This document shows positions 11,426 through 26,400 of a stretch of DNA of 64,000 nt, piece after piece. Under the pieces are notes generated by a model. That model worked only from the letters and a program-made list of their open reading frames with translations. It did not search any database and was not told the DNA's origin. The translations under genes and the position numbers were made by a program. Origin of the DNA: Liolophura sinensis (Eukaryota > Mollusca > Polyplacophora > Chitonida > Chitonidae); contig NC_088307.1 in NCBI RefSeq assembly GCF_032854445.1, forward strand, positions 2,234,001-2,298,000, written 5' to 3'. How positions within the stretch are numbered: the first letter of the stretch is position 1; every line of letters starts with the position of its first letter.

Positions 11426-14400
11426 GTAAGTGTCAGTTACATAATCAGTGTTATGCCAATAGATGTACAAAGTACGCCAAAAAGACATCTGTCTGTGAAA
11501 ACACACCGCTGAAAAAACAATGCAGTGTTATCAAGTTCAACCGCCACAAAAATAATATTTATGGTATTAAACCTTCACTATGCAGTATCATCTATTTATC
11601 TGACATTATTAGAACTGAAAAAAAAAAATACTCTTAACATAAGCCTATAAAGACCAATATAATGCATATTCATAAGCTAAATGAGAAAAAAAGTAAGCCT
11701 CAAAAGAATAAAGTTGGGATAAATAAAAGGCACAGACTAATCGCCTGTGGCCAGACGTCGCGAGGTCCTGTATGCACATACCCGAGCGCACCTGTGATAC
11801 ATACCTGAATAATTGCTGCGCCTAACGAGCTAACAAACTACAAAAATCTTCATTTCCGATGAAGCTCTAAACTGATGACAGTTGTTCAGCTGGCACCATG
11901 GGGTCATTAACAGGTAGAATATAGTGACCTAAGACCTGAACAACGCAAGTTGTGAAACATAGACAGAGGCAACTTGGAAGTACACTGGACAAGGTATAAA
12001 CTTATCACTTGATAACGATGCTAGTATCTGCTTCGAAACGTCATGACAATAAACCATGAAGTTGTAAATCCATAAGCAATGCCTTGTCTAACAGACAGAA
12101 GTGAAAATATCATGTCATCTTCAGAAGAGATTTTTTTTTTGAATTTTTGAAAGAATAAAACTTTTTCACCTTGAGTTTTATTCAAAAACTCAAGGTGAAG
12201 CTTGCCTCATAACACTTACGTATGATAAAGATGAATAACCTTCTGTACAACTTGAAAGTTCTGACACGTTCCTGACAAGCCAAAGAGCTGGAGAAACTTG
12301 GTTTTGCTAAGAAAATTACAAGCATCCTTTTTTCTCTCAAGTATTTTAACGTTTAACTTATCAAAACTACTCAAGTTGTACTAAAACTTGAACCAGTGAA
12401 TTGGATGAAAAAAACTGATGGTTTACCAATAAAACATTAAGCTTTCATACAAACTTCTTTTATTGACACATAATTAAAAGCACGCAGAAAGGATCATTTC
12501 AAATTGCATTATATAGAATTTTTTTCGGAACATCACCATGTCATCTTTGGGATCAGGATCTTGAATTTTTCACCGATACATACCTCGGCTGTCATCTGGA
12601 TGAGCTGGTATTCGGTCCGGCGATTGAATAAAAAAACCCAATAACTGGTTATATTTATTCAATGAGCCTTCTTTTTTTTTTTGGAAAGAAACATTCAAAA
12701 TTTTAATTTGAACATATCTAAAGTTTTTCGAAGCGAGCTGTTCGTTTTACAAGTTATGTCCCTTTACGGAAATCTCCATGACCCTCTGCATGGATTATGA
12801 GTTAAGAAGGCAATTTTTGGAAGAAGAGAGGCATATAATACAAATAATTTGACCTGTTTTTCACACTGACTGATTGCACTCATGGTCTGTCTGGTTTCCT
12901 CCCCCGGACGTCAGGGGGTGGCAGGGCTAATATCTTCAGCTCCTTTCAAGGCAAGCATGCAGTTTGCATCACGTTTTGTTTTCGGGAGTCTGAAGTTTGA
13001 TAAATGGCTTACAGCAGCGAAATTAAAGCCTTCTCTGCCAGATGTGAACATTTACCAGTGAAATCAATTCGCTATAAAAGCGTGTTTTTTGTTCAAAGAC
13101 TGAACATTGAGATGTATGCCAGACAGGGCTTCAGGCCGTTTACATCTAGCCGTATTCATTGTGGAAACAGTGACAATTCACTGATTTCTCTAAATATGTA
13201 GCCTCTCTCTTTATAAGTCATCATGGTTAATACTTGATGGGGACCCTGTCAATAAGTCTAATCAGACTTCGTTTAGAACTGCTTTTATTGACTGAAATCT
13301 TCATTTATTTTGACAGGCAAAGATAATATTTCAAGAGAATTTAGATAATCCACAGAGCAGTTATCTGGATGGCTGCACAATCCAGATTAGTTTCTAGTAT
13401 ACAAGTGAGGTGCTGCATGATTTTTGATTTTCTCCAGTGTTTTCTTTTTCTTTAGATCATTTTGACATGTCCTTTTACAGATTGACAGTGACAATCACAC
13501 ATTCCGTAAGTCATTAATCCAAAACTATTCTTTCTCGATTCACGACCATTGACTATTTTTTAAACGTGATGTCAAGACCAATAGTCCATGTTGTGATTTT
13601 CAGTCAATCTAGACTGATGCTCTACGGTGTAATCTTTCTGGACAGGTCTTCACACTGCACTGGCCTGTGGTACCCTGACATACAATAACTGCTATGTGTG
13701 TTGATTATCAGTTTGCAGCATCAACTAGGAGGGTGTGTTGATTATCAGTTTGCAGCATCAACTAGGAGGGTGTGTTGATTATCAGTTTGCAGCATCAACT
13801 AGGAGGGTGTGTTGATTATCAGTTTGCAGCATTAACTAGGAGGCCAGCTTGAGTTCATATATAGACACTGATAGTTACTTTAATCAATGGAGCTTGGTAA
13901 AGTACAAAAATATTCAATATTAGGATCTCAAACGGTCGGTGGAAACCATAAAGAGCTCAATTTCTTGAAGAAAAACTCAATTTCACCCAGAAAGTGGTTT
14001 TCGGTACGGGATAAATGGACTTCTATAAACCCATCCACTCATATCAATTAAATATTTTTTATCTCTTTTAAATATGACTGATATTTTATACTGTTACATA
14101 TACTGTGTATTGTAGGAGGCTTTAGGAAAGAGCAAATTAAATAACTCATTACCAGTAAAAATTTCAATTTGCCCACATTATAAACAAAAATTTCAATTCA
14201 AGTCACTTCAAATCCGGTATCCCTTGAACTAGCCCTAGTATCCTTACATGTGTATAGAGATTTGATTCTGCCCCAGCTATGACTGACAACATAAAGTTTA
14301 CCAAATTATGAACAAAAATTTCAATTCAATTCAACTCTGGCCTTCCACAAATCCACTTTCTTTATCCTCAAACACAGATAGAGTTGATTCTATCTCTGCT

Positions 14401-17400
14401 GACTTCGGCTACATTAGCTTGTCCGTCCACATGTGAGTGTGTAGGTCAAGTATTTGAAATACATGTAAGGTCTATGGGTGACTATGAAGTCGGCAGATAG
14501 GGGGATAAGAACACTATAAATACACTCATAGCCACTCGAGATTGTGTGCTGTGGTTTTGGAGAGGTGGGAAGGGGGGGGGGAGTAGAGGAGGACTTACAT
14601 GTACAAGGGGTCAGGTGAGGGGCCAGGTGAAGTCCCCCACTCAGGTGTAAATAGAGTAGAAAGATCTCCCAGCTTACACTATCTGAAGTGATAAAAAAAA
14701 TTTTAAAAAAGCTCCCCCCCCCCACTTCCCCCCAAAAAGCCTATTATTCTGAGAGATCTACACTTCAGGCTACAGTTTGAAATTTTAAAAATTTCACAGT
14801 TCAAATCTTTTGATAGCGAACAAGATCCACACACGTTTTTCTTTTATGCCAGCTTTCATGGTTCACAGCTTTGATAATATTTAATAACATTTTTGTCACA
14901 TACAAGTTGAATTAGCTTGCATTAAAGTTTGATTTATTTATGTTTTTGAAATTCAGCACTCAGCATTTCTCTAACTTTACCAGACTAAGGCGCAGTACTT
15001 CAATGCTTCAGAATGATTCAACCAAACATTTTTGACTACCAGAATGATTTAACCAAACATTTTTGACTACCAGAATGATTTAACCAAACATTTTTGACTA
15101 CCAGAATGATTTAAACAAACATTTTTGACTACCAGAATGATTTAAACAAACATTTGTGACTGAAAAAAAAACAAAAAAAAACTAACCTATCAGAAGCTCT
15201 TGGCTGTTTAATATAAAGCATGATGGGAGAAAATTGGGGGTGGGTGAAGTTTGCATTGTGTTAAGGGGGGAAGGGGGTACAAATGATTTAAACTCACCAA
15301 AGTTAAAGGTCACTGCACAAACTACAAATCTGCGGTCGTCTTACAGAATGTGCAAATAAGCACAGAAAACAAATCAATCGACAACAAAAAGGGTCACAAT
15401 GAGGTCAAATGCTTTTTTTTTTCTCATAGCAAGTGGAAATATTTTGTAATATAGTTTGTTTCACCAGATTATTTGGTGTAGCCAGTAGTACAAGATCCCC
15501 ACAAGTAATATGGCAGAATCTTACACAGCTGGGATTCAATTCTGCCTGACGCCAGGGCAAGACTATTAACACTTCAATCAGTCCCACCCCCACCCCACAC
15601 AAGTACAAGAGACAAGTCAAGCTGAGGGGTCAAAGACTAAAGGTAGAGATCACTGATACTCAATACACTGTCAGCTGACATAAGATATCAAATTTAGTAA
15701 ACAGAGAACATGTTAAAAGGTAGGGGGTGGGGTGTGGGGGGTTGGGGGGGGTTTACAACAAATATATCACCATTAATAGCTGTTTGGGAGCATGTTAAGA
15801 AATTCTTCATCAACAAACTAACACCTTGATGTATATATGGGCCAAACAATAGCAAGACCAATCTGTGTTTTTAATAACATGCATGATTAGTAAAATTGAG
15901 CTCAAAAATAAATAATAAATTCAATTCTTGCATTTTAAGACTTATTATCAAGATACTATTTAGTACCAGCACCTTTTTTTTGTTTTAATCCATCAGCCAA
16001 ATTAATTGTGATAATTATTAATACAAACTCACACCTCGTGTTGTTAGAAGACATTATTCATACCTTTTAGCATGTGGGTACCTAAATGGGCGACATGCTG
16101 AAGTTTAAAGTACCACAGGACAATGAAACTATCATATTTGAAAGTTACACACATTAGGATTTTCAGAAAAAAAAGTTCTTAACTAAAAGTTATATTTTTT
16201 CATTATTCATGCTAAAAACCTTTTTCAATTTGGTCTGTTTTCACCTCCAGTACTCTAGTCATGTGACTAAAGAGTGTGCTGATGATTGGCTCAGAGCAGC
16301 TATGACATCACATCAGAACTATGAATAAGTTTCAAAACCACACTATTACTCTTCTAATGAATGGTGGAATGCTGTTCATGCAAACTCTACTCTAGAATGC
16401 CTCCTTTATTTCATCAGGTCTTAAAAATGCACTGAAGCTCTACAGAGGCAGACAAATACTGACTAGAGAAGCACAATGAAATCACGTATCTACCTGTACA
16501 TACCAACAGAAACCTTTTATACAACGGGAAAAAGTTGAAAAAAAAATTTCCACCTCCCACCTGGAAATCTTCAAAGACCATCTTAACGTTAGCAATTTAG
16601 GGATGAAATGAACTACCTGAGTTTGGCTAAGCTCGTTAAACACACCTGTCGACAAAGACTAATTGCATTAGGATGCATTACCTTCCCTTCCTCTCAGGTG
16701 ATTGATTAGACTAGGTAACTATTTCAACAATTACCAGTTTTTCTTTTCAATGGCTTTAAAGATGTAAATGTGCAAAAACAGACACTCAGTTCTTAGCTTT
16801 TGTAAAAGCATATTTTTTATTTGTTTTTAGAAATTAGTTTAGAATCTTTTTCAGGTATAATTTAAACCAAAATCCATGCCTGTATACTTTCGGTTTGCAT
16901 AATACATACACAGCCTTATCACTACCTGTTTTGTTAAAGAGCTATACTCTAGTGTCAATACCTGTATATCTTAGAAGCAGGGCTAAATGTTAAAGATTGA
17001 GAATTTCTCCAATTTTGCCTAATGTGATGTCAAGCAAAGAACACTTGTCCTTTTAATGTAATGTTACATTACTCCTGCATAATAATGCACTGCTATATTT
17101 ACTGTGTACCTTTTAATGTAATTTTACATTACACCTGCATTAACTATGCCTTTTAATGTAAGTTAACATTACTCCTGCATCATAATGCACTGTTACAATA
17201 TCTATATGCCTTTTAATGTAAGTTTACATAACTCCTGCATAATAATGCACTGCTACATTTACTGTGTACCTTTTAATGTAATTTTACATTACACCTGCAT
17301 TAACTATGCCTTTTAATGTAAGTTTACATAACTCCTGCATAATAATGCACTGCTACACCACAAACATACATTATGTATTATTGTATTACTCATACATCAT

Positions 17401-20400
17401 ATTGTACTGTTGCACTACCAGTATATATTATACTATAATGTAATATTACATTACTCATTCATCATAATGCACTGCTATACTACTTATAAACATTATTATT
17501 CAATATATTACACTACCCATACAAAATAATGCACTGCTACACTACAAATAAGCATTATAATGTAATATTACATTACTCATTCATCATAATGCACTGCTAT
17601 ACTACTTATAAACATTATTATTCAATATATTGCACTACCCATACATAATAATGCACTGCTACACTACAAATAAGCATTATAATGTAATATTACATTACTC
17701 ATTCATCATAATGCACTGCTATACTACTTATAAACATTATTATTCAATATATTGCACTACCCATACATAATAATGCACTGCTACACCACAAACATACATT
17801 ATGTATTATTGTATTACTCATACATCATATTGTACTGTTGCACTACCAGTATATATTATATTATAATGTAATATTACATTACTCATTCATCATAATGCAC
17901 TGCTATACTACTTATAAACATTATTATTCAATATATTACACTACCCATACATAATAATGCACTACTACACTACAAATAAGCATTATAATGTAATATTACA
18001 TTACTCATTCATCATAATGCACTGCTACACTACTTATAAACATTATTATTCAATATATTACACTACCCATATATAATAATGCACTACTACACTACAAATA
18101 AGCATTTTAATGCAATATTACTTAACTCATGCATCGTGATGTGCTTTCTACACTGCTGCGTATCATTAAAACTATAACTATCCTATCTTGACTTTCACCA
18201 GAGCTGTACATAGCTGTCAATAAGCCTGCGGTTACCCTGTTGGGACCTTTGTGGCACACACAAATTAGGTCACACCTGATCCTACATAAATGAGAAATTC
18301 ATTCACTCTCGTTACACATGTAGGTCAACTCCTGGGGGTTGGAGTTGGTGGTGGTGGTGGTGGGGGTGGGGGGGGGGGGGGGGGGGGGGCTATGGCAAAA
18401 GAAGAACTGACACAGCTAGGTGAAAGGCTAAGGACAAAGGAACACAACAAAGACAGAGACACTGGAATAACAGTGAAAATGCCATCAACTATACAAACTT
18501 AAAGTAAACATCATTTCAGAAAATTTTTATTATGTTTCCTCAGCTTTTTTTAAAACTTTCATTAAAAGATTTTCATTCCCTTTAAAGTTTTTCTTCCTCT
18601 TCATCTCCTTTCAATAACAGTTACCACTGTTCCATTCAACCATTTTTGTTTGCTGTAATTTTACACTTCTCCTCAAAATGCACAAACTTTTGACCAATAT
18701 GGGATCAAATGAAGAAATCAAATGAGAAACCATTCAGACAAATGGTACTAAAGAGGGTTGGCAAAAGGTCCCTCAATAAATAAAATCAATAAATAAAAAC
18801 AGATATATTAAGAAGAGAAGAAATACTAAATGTAAATACACAAAGAGACTGGCCCAAAAAAGTTAACAAGGATTTTCCCAAGCCTTGTAACATACAAAAA
18901 AGAAAAGAACTGGGGTTTTTCGAATAGGATCAAGCTGTTTTCCAGGTAGTCTTAAAGGTAAGAGGAACAATGAGGGAGGAAAATGAAGGGTGTGCTAGAC
19001 AAAGGGCCTAGGTTTACAAACTGACAGTGCTTGTTGGGGAGGGGAGAGGGGATGTTGACAGTAAGAGAGATGTCCCCATTCTGACCCCCTTGTCTGTAAC
19101 ACAGATCCATGGTGGCCAACCAACATGTGCGCGCAAGTTGAGGTAAATTCTGGGGCCCTGGTGTGTTGTGTACTAGTGTAGATGTAGAATATTCTCTGTA
19201 TCCTTCCACTGCTACAGCGGTGTAACTCTGCTACAGCAGTGTAACTCTGCTACAGCAGTGTAACTCTGCTACAGCAGTGTAACTCTGCTACAGCAGTGTA
19301 ACTCTGCTACAAAAATTTTCATTTTAATTTTTCCGCATTTTATTTTCCTCGTCATGAAGACTACCATAAAAAAGAGAACACAAACATATATACAAATAAG
19401 ATTAGGAATATGTTGGTTTTAAAATAAATTAAAAACAACTGGTTTGAAGCAAAATTATGAAATACTGAGTCCTAAGTTAAACTACCTGTTCATTATGTGC
19501 TATTTGTTGCTCGATTGCTTACACTGCTTGACTTTGAAGTGTTACTTCTATATGCACTTTTTAAAAACAGTTATAGCACTAATTTTGTGTATGTATAGGT
19601 ATATATATATATATATTCAGTCATGTAAATCACTGTGTTCCTTAATATATGGGTTTTATATGTATAGTTACCTTACTACCAACTCAACAAAAAAATATGA
19701 ACGCACAAAGCAATTTTATATTGTTTTCTCTCTGTATTAAAAAACGCATTAACTCAACAATTAGGGTAAAATATTCATTATCAATTGTGGGTTTCAATTA
19801 GTTTTCACCCGATTTTCACATTTTTCGGCAACAGTCCAAGAGCTATGGCAGCGTTAAAACAGAATTCACACTGTTCAAGATGCTAACAGTGGACACACTG
19901 GGTACTGTGTGCTGAGAACTGTGATTACCAGCCCCACAATTGATAATGAATACATGTGGAGATGACTGAAGCTAGTCTGAAGCTGAAGACTGACAAAATA
20001 TTCTCTAACAATAGCATAATAGCAAACAAAACCACAGCCGAGAATTTCTCTTGGTACAGGTATCAAATCAAGAGGATCAGTGATTGAAGTACATGTATGA
20101 CTAAATGAAACACTGCGGTGTCTTCACATTTCCTCCCCCCCCCACCCCCCATGACATATCATTACCTTGTTAATGCCAGACAATTCACAGAGATTTTAAT
20201 GTATTAGTTTAAATCTAAAGGTTGTCATAACTCAAGACTTCAATGTTTTAGAAGATGTTGAATATTGAATTTCAAGTATTTTCTCTTTTCTTTTTGTAGG
20301 TTTTTTTTTTTTATATATATTAAATATGTATAGAATATTGATTTCCATAACAGTGTGGCATGAAACTTTTAATCAGTTTTTAAATCAGTTCATGTCATAG

Positions 20401-23400
20401 CTCCTGGAGATGGGTTATGCGTAGTCTATACCTCACTTCTGCTTGTGACACTCAAACATTTAGAAGATCTAAGGCTACTGGGACCTGAATATCTTTAGAA
20501 GTCCAGTCAGATGAGGGTGAGATGTGAGTTTGTAAAACTTGATATCTTACATCAAAAGACAAGATCTTGGCATCCCCTTTATGAAAGTTCAAATGTAAAG
20601 ATCTCCTGTGACAAGAACATTCACTTTGAAGTAAAGTAATTCCTCTAAAAAAAAAGCTGAAGCGCAAAAATCGCCTACTGCTTGCCAACCCCACACGTCC
20701 ATCCGCCCCCCCCAAAAAAAAAAAAAAAAATACAGAAAAAATAAATAAATAAAAATACAAAAAAAGGAAAGGGCACAACTGTTCTCTCCAGGTACTGCCA
20801 CCTGAACACTGCACAGATTTCTGGCTAATGGATGGGCTTTCTGTGGTGGTGGTGGTTAAGACAGTTTGATAAAAATAGCGTACAATACAAACAACTTGGG
20901 ATAAACTGTCCCAGAGATAGAATGAGACAAGGAAATGGGCAGACCTACAGATAGCAAACCACTACCACAATACCAAAAATCTGGTAATTTTACTTTAATT
21001 TCATTGCTATTATTTGCACTGCTGTTAACTTGGTTTTCTTAACACATAATATTAAACCTGACCTTTTTACACACACACAAGCCATGTCACTTTGCTATTC
21101 TTGATATGACATGACTTTTTAATAGTTGCAACGATAAGCCAGTATTTTCACAGTTCTACAAGAGGCTGAACACACCTTGAAACGCCATAAACACACATCC
21201 TCATTCTTCATGCAATCCCTAAACAAAAATGCAGTTTGGAATAACTTTTAAAAAGTGTAAAAACTTTAAAAAGAAATCCAAGGAATCAATTTTTATCCAA
21301 CCTGAAAACCTTTCACATCTCAAGACATTATTTTCCTCTCTCAAAAATTGTATAACATTCAATTGTTGCTAACATCTCTCTACTGGTAAATCTCATGAAG
21401 CAGTTTATATATACATTAGTGTTCACCTGTGCTTTCTTACTTTGGTAAATCAGACTGAATCAGAGTGAATCAGAGTAATTCAGAGTCAACAACTCCAAGC
21501 TTGCACCCTACGCCTTCAACTTCCTCACCAGCCACCATAGATACTTTACTCTAGCCACCACCCCGACCCAACTTCACACAGAAAGTCTGCTTCATACATA
21601 TTCTTTTATGACATCTAATAACTTCTCTATCTCCTCCGACTTCCTCTGTCGGGTGATCTAACAGGCCTTAACGAGTCTAACACCTGACCAGACAGGTAAA
21701 AACACAGCTGCCATCTCACAAACCACATACATCATGGCTTCTTTTTTCTTGTTGCTGGTCTTGTTTTTTTTTTAAATGTCATCGTAAATACGCTTTCCGG
21801 TTTCCTCTCAGATACGTGTCACTTTCAATATCCTCATTTAGAGTAACATTTTTACTGAGGAAACGAAAGGAGCTCGTCTGTCTTCTGTCAGGTAAATTAA
21901 TCTTGCCTTGAGACACCGATTCAACGTGATGATAATTTATTTTTATGCAACATTTTATCACATATTTAATTATCAACACATCAGCATATAAAGTTTCAGT
22001 GTCTCAAATGAGTTATCATGGGAACGGAGTCATCTCCTCATAAATAAATGAGTTACAAATAGTTTTATAAAAACAACATCAACAGAATTAAACAGCACCA
22101 TAAATCCTGTTCAGAAGATTTCTTGTTTCAAAAGTTTAATTTCTAGTTTTCTCTCTGGTTTAGTCATTTTCTAAGCTTCAAAATGCTGATGAAAACAGAT
22201 GTGAATGCCCTGATTTTGAATCAAATTGTTTAGATGACAGTTCATGTCAGCTCTTTAATGTTTTGAGCCTTTTGATATATATACGTGTGAGAGGACATAC
22301 TCGCATTGATTTTCCAAAACTTTGAACTTAACAGCCTTTATCATGCTTTTGAAACGTCTTTGTTTGAGATTTTTAATACTATTTTCAGCTGCCACCAAGT
22401 AACTCTATCAGATGTTCGATCAGTCCAATGTTTTATATTCTAACTGTTAACCAGAATTCCACCAGTACTCTGACTAAGCAATAACTGTTTAATTAAGTCT
22501 GACGACAACAAGGCATTTTGGGTACTACGTTTCACCTTAAGTTTGGCCTGTAAACTGCACATTCAGATGCTCCTGAAAGTCTTAAAACGATACTTTTGCT
22601 GCCAACACTTAAGTTTTTCCAATAAGAAATTTACAGAAAATTCGTAGAAAAAAAAATACTATTAAGTTGCCACATCAGGATCAAGCAAAAATGTGTCACC
22701 TGAAAAATGCTAAACTAAAGAACTCACATCGTATCATGCTATCTCCCACCTGTTCCTCATAGCTAATCAAGACAGTATCAACAGGCTAGATCTAAAGACT
22801 AACCAAGTGCTCCCTAAATTTCAACCATCTGTAGTCTTTGTTGTCAAGTTTTCTTGAAGGTGATGAGTGGCTGGATGTGGACATCAAAGCAGATTTTCTC
22901 ACTAATACTCATTATTCAGTTCACCTGTGGTAGTAGAATACCTCATATAACATTGTATATATCTTCACAAAATTCCTGCCAGTCGGGGATTTAATTAGGT
23001 GTGAGAAAGATTGACAGGCAGGTGTGCTTATAAATAATTACTGTATATCAAAGTCTTACAAAACAATCTGATTACAAAGGAACCACGAATCACAAAAAAA
23101 AAAAAAAAATTGAAAAAAAATGTAAAAATTCCTATAAAATGCTTCAAAAATCAGCAACATAAAAAAATACCGAAAATTGAAAAAAAAAATCATAAAAAAA
23201 TTATTTTCTTTCAATATACATGTAACTGAAATACTTTGGCAAGAAACATTTCACATTTTCACATTTCAAAAAGACTAAACTTTCCATCATAAAATGCAAA
23301 CAAAAACCTTTTCCTGTATTTATTAGGATGTTTACTTCATTTGAAATGCATGCCCCCAGACATAACATAAGCTGACAGATCTGAACAGCTTGGTGAAACC

Positions 23401-26400
23401 TGATCCAACATTCTCGCAGTGACAACAACCCTTGTTTATCACACCACAGCAAACAAAATTAGCTACAGTTCAGGTCAACTCTATCTTCATTGACAACTCC
23501 AACATGGCAGCCATTGCCCACGGTTACTTAATTCAGTGGCATGTACCTGTTTGATGTTGAATTGTGAATAAAAAAGATGTGTTTAGGAAGAGAATGTTTT
23601 GTTCATACTACCTAAATTTAAAATTCAAGGCTATAATGACACCAGATTATCTTTGGTTAATGCATATCAAAATGTTTGTTTTTATCTTGTACTTTATGAA
23701 GCTAATAACATTAAGAAATTAGGCTATATTCAGATTCAAAGTTAAAATGTTACTTCTACAAACGACAACTTTTACCAATTACGTCCAATTTTCGAGGCGC
23801 ATGTGTGCACTAGCTACCCTCGTTATTAAGGGTAATGACCATTATCTAGTGAACTAAACTCTCTTAATCAACTGATGAGAGATCAGGTTTTACCTACAGC
23901 AGTGAGCTATCACCATGTCGCTCACGTAACGAAGAAAGGTAACACAGAGTGCAACGTTAGCACTGACAGAGATTAATGGGTTATTGTAATCAAATCTAGT
24001 CTCTGATAGGAAAGCTCAGTTCATCCCAAAACATCTTGTAACATCTCTTTCAGAGATGTGTAACAGAAACAGTGTTTCCTCCCATTACATCAAGCATCAT
24101 TACAACATTCAGTTCAACCATTCCAGTAGTAATTAACTCAGTAACTACCCAAACATATGAAATCTTTATCTAACTTAACCCTCCTTCATAAAACTTCTCA
24201 AACTCATTTTCTTGTCACATTTTTCAGACAGGGAATGTTGTATGTGTATAATGTGCTGCATCACTTAATTACAAGAAAAGTTATGACCAAATGATTCATG
24301 AACTTTTGTCAAAGTAGGTCCAGGTAGAGAGTAGCACAAGTTGTTCAGGTTAGGGGAAATTTGTCAAAGTAGGTCCAGGTAGAGAGTAGCACAAGTTGTT
24401 CAGGTTAGGGGAATTTTGTCAGAGTAGGTCCAGGTAGAGAGTAGCACAAGTTGTTCAGGATAGGGGAATTTTGTCAGAGTAGGTCCAGGTAGAGAGTAGC
24501 ACAAGTTGTTCAGGGTAGGGGAATTTTGTCAGAGTAGGTCAAGGTAGAGAGTAGCACAAGTTGTTCAAGGTAGGGGAATTTTGTCAGAGTAGGTCCAGGT
24601 AGAGAGTAGCACAAGTTGTTCAGGTTAGGGGAAATTTGTCTGTTAATATTGTTATACCATCAACAAAACATGTGACTTCTCTCCACAAAATATGTGACTT
24701 CTGTCAACAAAATATGTAACATACCGTCACATATTTAGTCAACAAAATATGTGACTTCTGTCAACAAAATATGTGACTTCTGTCAGCAAAATATGTAACA
24801 TACTGTCACATATTTAGTCAACAAAATATGTGACTTCTGTCAGCAAAATATACAACATACCATCACATATTTAGTCAACAAAATATGTGACTTCTGTCAA
24901 CAAAATATGTGACTTCTGTCAGCAAAATATGTGACTTCTGTCAACAAAATATGTGACTTCTGTCAACAAGACAGGCTTGTGCGACTTTATCTGAATACCC
25001 TAATTCTTCAACCTTTTCAACCACTGATATTTTGAAACATTCTGAGAGAAATATGATGTGTAGAGAAATAATCTGCACAGTTAAATGAAGCTTACATCTT
25101 TAACAAACAAATCTTTTTTGGTCTCATTTTCATGATAAATGTACGCATGGATTCCACTGAAAAAAGTGTTTCGGTGGTTGAAAAGGTTGAAGATTTACAG
25201 TGAGACTGTCAAAGATTTCAACCTGATCAAAAACTTTTTACTTCACTTTTATTTGAAGAAACATTGAAGCATATTGTTCACAGATGAACACACTGCTACC
25301 ACATCATGATTACAGGCTTGTCTAAATTCTATTGTCCAATCTGTTAAAATAATGAACTTAAATACTCATGTTAAAGTCTGAATATTCTATTAATCTAATT
25401 AAAAAAGGACAGGAATTAAAAACTCCATCAATGTGTTTCAGATTATAACGTACAGTTTGACATTGAAGGGGCAAAAGCATAGATGATCCAAGACATCACA
25501 CATTTGACGTTTAAATGTTTTGACAAAATTCATGTATCCTTAAAATGAAAATAAAACTCAGTTGAAATATTGACTAAGGTTATTGGTGGATCAACAAATT
25601 TTTTTTTTGTCAGGGAAACATCGCTTTGTAAACGTATTTATTGGATATTTTAATGTGAGGATGAGCAAAGCCTAAAAGAAATAAAGACACCTTCACACAT
25701 ACGAACGTACAAAAAAAAAAGGAAAAAATGTCAAGATCGTGCATGGCTAGGATGATACGGGGAAATAACAGCCCTGACACTTTTATGAGAGCTTACAACA
25801 ATCTCCACACAGTTCTCTAGTTCCTCAGTGAACATTAGACAACCTAGGCTTAACATTCTTACCCTGATTACATGACATAAACCAGCAATAACGGACAATT
25901 AAACCACGGTAAAGCGCTACAGAGGATATCAATGAACAAGTTCTGGCATACAGAACAAAAAAACAACATCGTATACACACACAAAATTCGGAAAAATTTC
26001 CAGGGTTCAAATCACTAGGAGAATAAATAAAGGATAATACACAAAGTTTCACCAGGATAATACACAAAGTTTCACCAGGACAATACACAAAGTTTCACCA
26101 GGACAATACACAAAGTTTCACCAGGATAATACACAAAGTTTCGCCAGGACAATACACAAAGTTTCACCAGGACAATACACAAAGTTTCACCAGGATAATA
26201 CACAAAGTTTCACCAGGACAATACACAAAGTTTCACCAGGATAATACACAAAGTTTCGCCAGGACAATACACAAAGTTTCACCAGGACAATACACAAAGT
26301 TTCACCAGGACAATACACAAAGATTTACCAGAAGAATAAACAATGATGATTGCATGTGTATCAGAGAAAAAAAATATTAATGTACTTTAACTCAAAACTG

